Shown here: in pieces, positions 60,321-64,000 of the stretch
How the letters are laid out: every line of letters starts with the position of its first letter
How positions within the stretch are numbered: position 1 is the first letter of the stretch
Assembly (NCBI RefSeq): GCF_014268745.2
Contig: NZ_JABWRB020000002.1
Span: 496,001-560,000, forward strand
From: Pseudomonas zanjanensis
Lineage (GTDB): Bacteria > Pseudomonadota > Gammaproteobacteria > Pseudomonadales > Pseudomonadaceae
DNA: 64,000 nt
Direction of reading: 5' to 3'
Notes under the pieces: generated by a model
What the model was told of the DNA's origin: nothing
Database searches by the model: none
Seen by the model: only the letters and a program-made list of their open reading frames with translations
Position numbers and translations under genes: made by a program

Positions 60321-60628
60321 GAGTTTTTCTCCTTGAAGGAAATTACCGGTGGGCCTCCGCTGGGGCGGTACGTCACTTTCAGGTAAATCTGCAGACCGTG
60401 TGAATTGGCGTGGTAGACGTCATGCCAGACTCGATGATCGTCATAGGTGGTCATCGATTTATAGAACTGTTTTCGTTCAAGCCCATGGATGACCTGCTGC
60501 ATATCCGAGACGTTTAAACCGAGCGTCCGAGCAGTGTTCTTCGCAGTGCTGGTGAAAGCTTTCCCTTTTAGCCGCCTGACATCCGCCTGTATCGCCACCA
60601 AGGCGTAATGGGGTGTGTTCTTTTCCAT
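60317..60628 (-). CDS. mqsR: Type II toxin MqsR (GCU-specific mRNA interferase family)
   Basis: MqsR is a ribosome-independent mRNA endoribonuclease of the RelE/YoeB fold. The 103-residue protein starts MEKNTPHYALVAIQADVRRLKG and contains LGLNVSDMQQVIHGLERKQFYKSMTTYDDHRVWHDVYHAN, YLKVTYRPSGGPPVISFKEK; Lys, Tyr and Arg residues of the family active site are present in the same order. Toxin before antitoxin is the usual order for mqsRA. Confidence 0.92.
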   Translation of the reverse strand: MEKNTPHYALVAIQADVRRLKGKAFTSTAKNTARTLGLNVSDMQQVIHGLERKQFYKSMTTYDDHRVWHDVYHANSHGLQIYLKVTYRPSGGPPVISFKEKNS

Positions 60629-60649
60629 GGAACGGTGCGCCCTGTTCGT

Positions 60650-60674
60650 AAAATTACCCTTAAAGGGTAATTTT
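60650..60674 (-). promoter_or_regulatory. MqsA operator and promoter of mqsRA
   Basis: Perfect inverted repeat with 11-bp arms AAAATTACCCT (60650-60660) and AGGGTAATTTT (60664-60674) separated by three bases. The core ACCCT-N3-AGGGT parallels the AACCT-N3-AGGTT operator of E. coli MqsA. On the mqsR strand the palindrome spans a -10-like TAATTT and reaches a TAGTCA -35-like element, so binding would block transcription. Confidence 0.85.
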
Positions 60675-60793
60675 GACTAATCGAAAATCTCGTTTCATTT
60701 GCCTCCGATTGACCCTAGGCAGTTGCCGTCCTACACGAAGCTGACTAACATGTCAGAAAATTCATCCCATGATTGGATGAAAGGGCGGACTCT

Positions 60794-61453
60794 ATGTCAG
60801 ATATTTCTCCATTAATGAAACGCTCCCTGGTCGATCAGGCCCTGGAGCAATTGCGTCGACGAATCAGCGAGGGCGTGTGGGCTGTCGGCCAGCGCTTGCC
60901 CACCGAGCCAGAGTTGGTGGCGGAGCTGGGTATCAGCCGCAACACGGTGCGCGAAGCCATGCGCGTGCTGGCGTTTTCCGGTTTGATCGAGATCCGCCAG
61001 GGCGACGGCAGCTACGTGCGGGCGGTGGTCGATCCGCTGGATACCCTCAAGGTGTTGTCGCGCTGTTCGCTGGAACAGGCCCGGGAAACCCGGCACATCC
61101 TGGAAGTAGAGGCCATTGGCCTGGCGGCGCTGCGGCGTACCGATGAGGATTTGCTTGCCTTGCGCCAGGCGCTGAAAACCAGCGGCGAGCATTACCACGG
61201 CGACCTGGAGCACTACATTAAGTGCGACCTGGTGTTCCATCGCCTGCTGGTGGACGCCGCGCATAACCCGGCCCTCAGCGAGCTGTATCGCTATTTCTCC
61301 AACGTGATCGGCGCGCAATTGCGCCAGAGCCTCAACATCATTCCCCGTCATCAACATGTGTTCGATTTGCATATCGAGATTCTCGAAGCCGTCGAACGCC
61401 AGGATCCGGAGCGGGCCAAGGCCCTGTGCCGGCAGTTGATCAATGAACCCTGA
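60794..61453 (+). CDS. GntR-family (FadR/FCD) transcriptional regulator
   Basis: A 219-residue regulator with an N-terminal GntR winged helix (QRLPTEPELVAELGISRNTVREAMRVLAFSGLIEIRQGDGSYV) and a C-terminal all-helical FCD domain; a metal-binding arrangement of Asp and His residues (DLVFHRLLVDAAH... and HQHVFDLHIEIL) is seen. ATG 60794 has AGGG about nine bases upstream and is preferred over ATG 60773. It overlaps the MFS permease gene by 11 bp, so it probably controls that permease. Effector unknown. Confidence 0.9.
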   Translation: MSDISPLMKRSLVDQALEQLRRRISEGVWAVGQRLPTEPELVAELGISRNTVREAMRVLAFSGLIEIRQGDGSYVRAVVDPLDTLKVLSRCSLEQARETRHILEVEAIGLAALRRTDEDLLALRQALKTSGEHYHGDLEHYIKCDLVFHRLLVDAAHNPALSELYRYFSNVIGAQLRQSLNIIPRHQHVFDLHIEILEAVERQDPERAKALCRQLINEP

Positions 61454-62759
61454 ACCAGAGCTTTCCATGTCCCGCGATCCGCTTGACCGCACCCCTTTGA
61501 CGCCGAAAAAACGCGCCGCCGAACTCGAAGAACTGTTGATCGACGCCGAAGCCGACGATGAGCAGGCCCAGCAGAGCCACCCGTTGGTACGACGTCCCTG
61601 GCTGTTGCTGCTTGGGTTGATTCTGGTGGCGCTGAACTTGCGTCCGGCGCTGTCGAGCATGGCGCCGTTGCTCAGCGAGGTTTCCAAGAGCCTTGGCCTG
61701 TCGGCTGCGCAAGCAGGTTTGCTGACGACCCTGCCCGTGCTTTGCCTGGGATTGTTCGCACCGCTGGCGCCTGTGCTGGCGCGACGCTTTGGTGCTGAGC
61801 GCGTCGTGCTGGGCATTTTGCTGACCCTGGCCTGCGGCATCGTCTTGCGCAGTTCGTTCGGCCAGTTCGGCTTGTTCGCCGGCAGCATCCTGGCGGGCGC
61901 CAGCATCGGCGTCATCGGGGTGCTGCTGCCCGGCATCGTCAAGCGCGACTTCGCCAAGCAGGCCGGCACCATGACCGGTGTCTACACCATGGCGCTGTGC
62001 CTGGGCGCGGCGATGGCGGCCGGGGCGACGGTGCCGTTGAGCGAGCACCTTGGCCACGACTGGGCCTTGGGCCTGGGGTTCTGGGCGGTCCCAGCGCTGC
62101 TGGCTGCGGTGTTCTGGTTGCCGCAAGTGGGCGAAAAACACGGTGCCCATCAGGTGGCGTACCGGGTTCGCGGCTTGCTGCGCGATCCCCTGGCCTGGCA
62201 AGTGACCTTGTACATGGGGCTGCAGTCCTCCCTGGCCTACATCGTCTTTGGTTGGCTGCCCTCGATCCTGATTGGGCGTGGCCTGACCCCGACCCAGGCC
62301 GGGCTCGTGCTGTCCGGTTCGGTCATCGTGCAGCTGATCAGTTCGCTGGCGGCGCCTTGGCTGGCCACGCGCGGCAAGGACCAGCGCCTGGCCATCGTGG
62401 TCGTCATGGTCATGACCCTGGGCGGGTTGTTCGGTTGCCTTTACGCACCCATCGATGGCTTGTGGGGCTGGGCGATCCTGCTGGGCCTGGGGCAGGGCGC
62501 GACGTTCAGCCTGGCGCTCACGCTGATCGTGTTGCGTTCGCGGGACGCCCATGTGGCCGCCAACCTGTCCGGCATGGCCCAGGGCTTTGGTTATACGCTG
62601 GCGTCGTTGGGGCCCTTCGCGGTGGGCGTGGTCCACGACTTGACCGGCGGCTGGAATGCACTGGGCTGGATCTTCGGCCTGATTGGCCTGGGGGCGATCA
62701 TTGCAGGCATCGGCGCAGGCCGGGCGTTGTACGTCGGCGTCAGCAGCGAAAGGGTCTGA
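61443..62759 (+). CDS. MFS permease (CynX/NimT family)
   Basis: A 438-residue major-facilitator protein with a ~45-residue acidic cytoplasmic N-terminus and twelve predicted helices starting at WLLLLGLILVALNLRPALSSM, a phrase characteristic of the cyanate/2-nitroimidazole (CynX/NimT) family. Substrate unknown. The start at ATG 61443 lies within the end of the regulator gene; ATG 61467 is an alternative. Tight overlap with a GntR regulator resembles the nimR/nimT partnership in concept. Confidence 0.9.
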   Translation: MNPEPELSMSRDPLDRTPLTPKKRAAELEELLIDAEADDEQAQQSHPLVRRPWLLLLGLILVALNLRPALSSMAPLLSEVSKSLGLSAAQAGLLTTLPVLCLGLFAPLAPVLARRFGAERVVLGILLTLACGIVLRSSFGQFGLFAGSILAGASIGVIGVLLPGIVKRDFAKQAGTMTGVYTMALCLGAAMAAGATVPLSEHLGHDWALGLGFWAVPALLAAVFWLPQVGEKHGAHQVAYRVRGLLRDPLAWQVTLYMGLQSSLAYIVFGWLPSILIGRGLTPTQAGLVLSGSVIVQLISSLAAPWLATRGKDQRLAIVVVMVMTLGGLFGCLYAPIDGLWGWAILLGLGQGATFSLALTLIVLRSRDAHVAANLSGMAQGFGYTLASLGPFAVGVVHDLTGGWNALGWIFGLIGLGAIIAGIGAGRALYVGVSSERV

Positions 62760-62856
62760 CCTTCGTTGATATCATTTTCATGGCGAATGACGATGGTCTT
62801 CCCCACGGCGGCAGATTATCGTGCTGGCCTACTGAAACGTTTTTCGGAGCCTGTCC

Positions 62857-63327
62857 ATGAGTGATGCCCACAACGCCTTGATCACCCGTTTTTACCAGGC
62901 CTTCCAACGCCTGGACGCCGACGCCATGAGCGCCTGCTACACCGATGATGTGGTGTTCAGCGATCCAGCGTTCGGCGAACTGCGCGGGCGTGATGCCGGT
63001 GACATGTGGCGCATGTTGACGACCCGGGCCAAGGACTTCTCCCTGACCTTCGATAACGTGCGCAGCGACGAACGTACCGGCGGTGCGCACTGGGTGGCGA
63101 CGTACCTGTTCAGCCAGACCGGCAACATCGTGATCAACGACATCCAGGCGCGCTTCGTGTTTCGCGATGGCAAGATCTGCGAACACCATGACAGCTTCGA
63201 TCTGTGGCGCTGGTCCCGCCAGGCGCTGGGCACCAAGGGCCTGTTGCTGGGCTGGACGCCGCTGGTGCGCAACGCCGTCAGGGCCCAAGCGCTCAAGGGG
63301 CTGCGGGCGTTCCAGGCCAGTCGCTGA
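62857..63327 (+). CDS. Nuclear transport factor 2-like (SnoaL-type) protein
   Basis: A 156-residue protein of the NTF2/SnoaL fold: LITRFYQAFQRLDADAMSACYTDDVVFSDPAFGELRGRDAGDMWRMLTTR, central strands (SDERTGGAHWVATYLFSQT) and FRDGKICEHHDSFDLWRW. Such proteins are small cone-shaped binding or isomerase domains; no specific reaction can be assigned. It is 97 bp downstream of the MFS gene and may be an independent gene. Confidence 0.88.
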   Translation: MSDAHNALITRFYQAFQRLDADAMSACYTDDVVFSDPAFGELRGRDAGDMWRMLTTRAKDFSLTFDNVRSDERTGGAHWVATYLFSQTGNIVINDIQARFVFRDGKICEHHDSFDLWRWSRQALGTKGLLLGWTPLVRNAVRAQALKGLRAFQASR

Positions 63328-63367
63328 TAAGATCGCGGTTTGTCCTGGCTCACCTGTTGAACATTTT

Positions 63368-63691
63368 GTGACGACCGTCGACTTATCCTCCGATCTGCCT
63401 GCACAAGGCGCCGCCGAACCGGACAAACCCTGGTTCGTCTACCTGGTGCGGGCCGCCAACGGCTCGCTGTACTGCGGCATCAGTGATGACCCGGTGCGGC
63501 GCTTCGCCAAGCATCAAAGCGGCAAGGGCGCGCGCTTCTTCCTGTCCAGCCCGGCAGTGGCCCTGGTGTACACCGAGGCCTGCCGCGACAAGGGCGAGGC
63601 CTTGCGTCAGGAGCGGCTGATCAAAAAGCTCAGGAAAAGCGCCAAGGAATGCCTGGTGGCCAGTGCGCTGCCCCTTCATCAGCCGGGCTGA
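63368..63691 (+). CDS. GIY-YIG nuclease superfamily protein
   Basis: A 107-residue protein with a single GIY-YIG domain of the YhbQ/UPF0213 type: VYLVRAANGSLYCGISDDPVRRFAKHQSGKGARF contains the paired (VYL...YCGI) motif and conserved Arg; the C-terminal part has EALRQERLIKKLRKSAKE. I use GTG 63368 as the start, since no ATG is available in frame near the domain; the ribosome site is weak. Its cellular role is not known. Confidence 0.85.
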   Translation: MTTVDLSSDLPAQGAAEPDKPWFVYLVRAANGSLYCGISDDPVRRFAKHQSGKGARFFLSSPAVALVYTEACRDKGEALRQERLIKKLRKSAKECLVASALPLHQPG

Positions 63692-63770
63692 TAGGCCTTT
63701 ATCAGGCCGGTAGGCTGGCCCGGTCAGGCGCGCTAAGCTGCAAGACTTCATTCCTGCAGTGGCGAATCTC

Positions 63771-64000
63771 ATGTCAGAGTTGATTCTTCATCATTACCCG
63801 ACGTCTCCTTTCGCGGAAAAAGCCCGGTTGTTGCTGGGTTTCAAGGGCTTGTCCTGGCGTTCGGTGAGCATCCCGCCAATGATGCCCAAGCCTGACCTGA
63901 CGGCGCTGACGGGTGGCTATCGCAAGACGCCGGTGTTGCAGATCGGTGCGGATATCTATTGCGATACGTCGCTGATTGCTCGTCGACTGGAGCAGGAGAA
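63771..64000 (+). CDS. Glutathione S-transferase family protein, N-terminal part (truncated by window edge)
   Basis: The visible 76 residues begin MSELILHHYPTSPFAEKARLLLGFKGLSWRSV and include KTPVLQIGADIYCDTSLIARRLE, the thioredoxin-like N-terminal domain of a GST with the PVLQ cis-proline and DTSLI (glutathione gamma-glutamyl binding) motifs. The remainder is beyond the window. Confidence 0.88.
   Translation, partial: MSELILHHYPTSPFAEKARLLLGFKGLSWRSVSIPPMMPKPDLTALTGGYRKTPVLQIGADIYCDTSLIARRLEQE

Noticed and set aside
63680..63722. Possible terminator after the GIY-YIG gene (AGGCCTTTATCAGGCC)
   Set aside because: The short stem has no following T tract and pairs poorly; not enough to call.
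1..64000. tRNA or rRNA genes, insertion sequences, prophage or integrase genes
   Set aside because: None were recognised; all gene-sized regions are explained by the listed coding sequences, and the only mobile-type elements are REPs.

Overview
This window comes from a Pseudomonas of the P. fluorescens complex. That rests on three things visible here: a complete alginate operon, a dauBAR D-arginine locus lying next to rhlB, and many copies of the GTGGGAGC... and GTGGCGAGGG... REP doublets (REPINs) typical of these genomes. DNA is GC-rich with dense shadow reading frames on the opposite strands. The main AT-rich islands are the region upstream of algD and the short dauB and mqsRA promoter regions.

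Layout. 1-8261 (+): end of the division and cell-wall cluster, ftsW(partial)-murG-murC-ddlB-ftsQ-ftsA-ftsZ, then lpxC and a terminator. 8723-10216 (-): membrane Cache-GGDEF diguanylate cyclase. 10446-16763 (-): four-gene operon of periplasmic adaptor, single RND pump, response regulator and histidine kinase. 17231-17488: small hypothetical gene. 17516-23693: LysR regulator divergent from an aromatic-acid-type efflux operon (outer-membrane lipoprotein, FUSC/AaeB-like, DUF1656/AaeX-like, HlyD/AaeA-like). 24159-25483 (-): SDR oxidoreductase and a membrane-anchored hypothetical protein. 25657-42329 (-): the whole alginate operon algD-8-44-K-E-G-X-L-I-J-F-A, ending in a strong terminator and preceded by 810 bp of non-coding, AT-rich, repeat-bearing upstream DNA.

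43140-48507: yaaA (-), a divergent polysaccharide deacetylase, PIN-PhoH ATPase, and moaCDE (+). 48792-54977: a D-arginine catabolic locus, with an orphan amino-acid binding protein facing dauR, then dauA and dauB, followed by rhlB and a carboxylesterase. 55450-59611 (+): aapJQMP general amino-acid ABC transporter. 59838-60628 (-): mqsRA toxin-antitoxin pair with a perfect operator palindrome. 60794-64000 (+): GntR regulator, MFS permease, NTF2-like protein, GIY-YIG protein and a truncated glutathione S-transferase.

The most interesting signals are: (i) a REPIN lying in frame inside the signal peptide of AlgK; (ii) a second REPIN that encodes the last ~35 residues of an efflux lipoprotein and abuts the next gene; (iii) a shared 13-bp operator-like motif in front of both dauB and the orphan binding-protein gene, suggesting a DauR regulon; (iv) a repeat array and a perfect palindrome far upstream of algD; (v) a sigma-54-like promoter ahead of aapJ. 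No unmistakably new multi-gene defence or biosynthetic system was seen.
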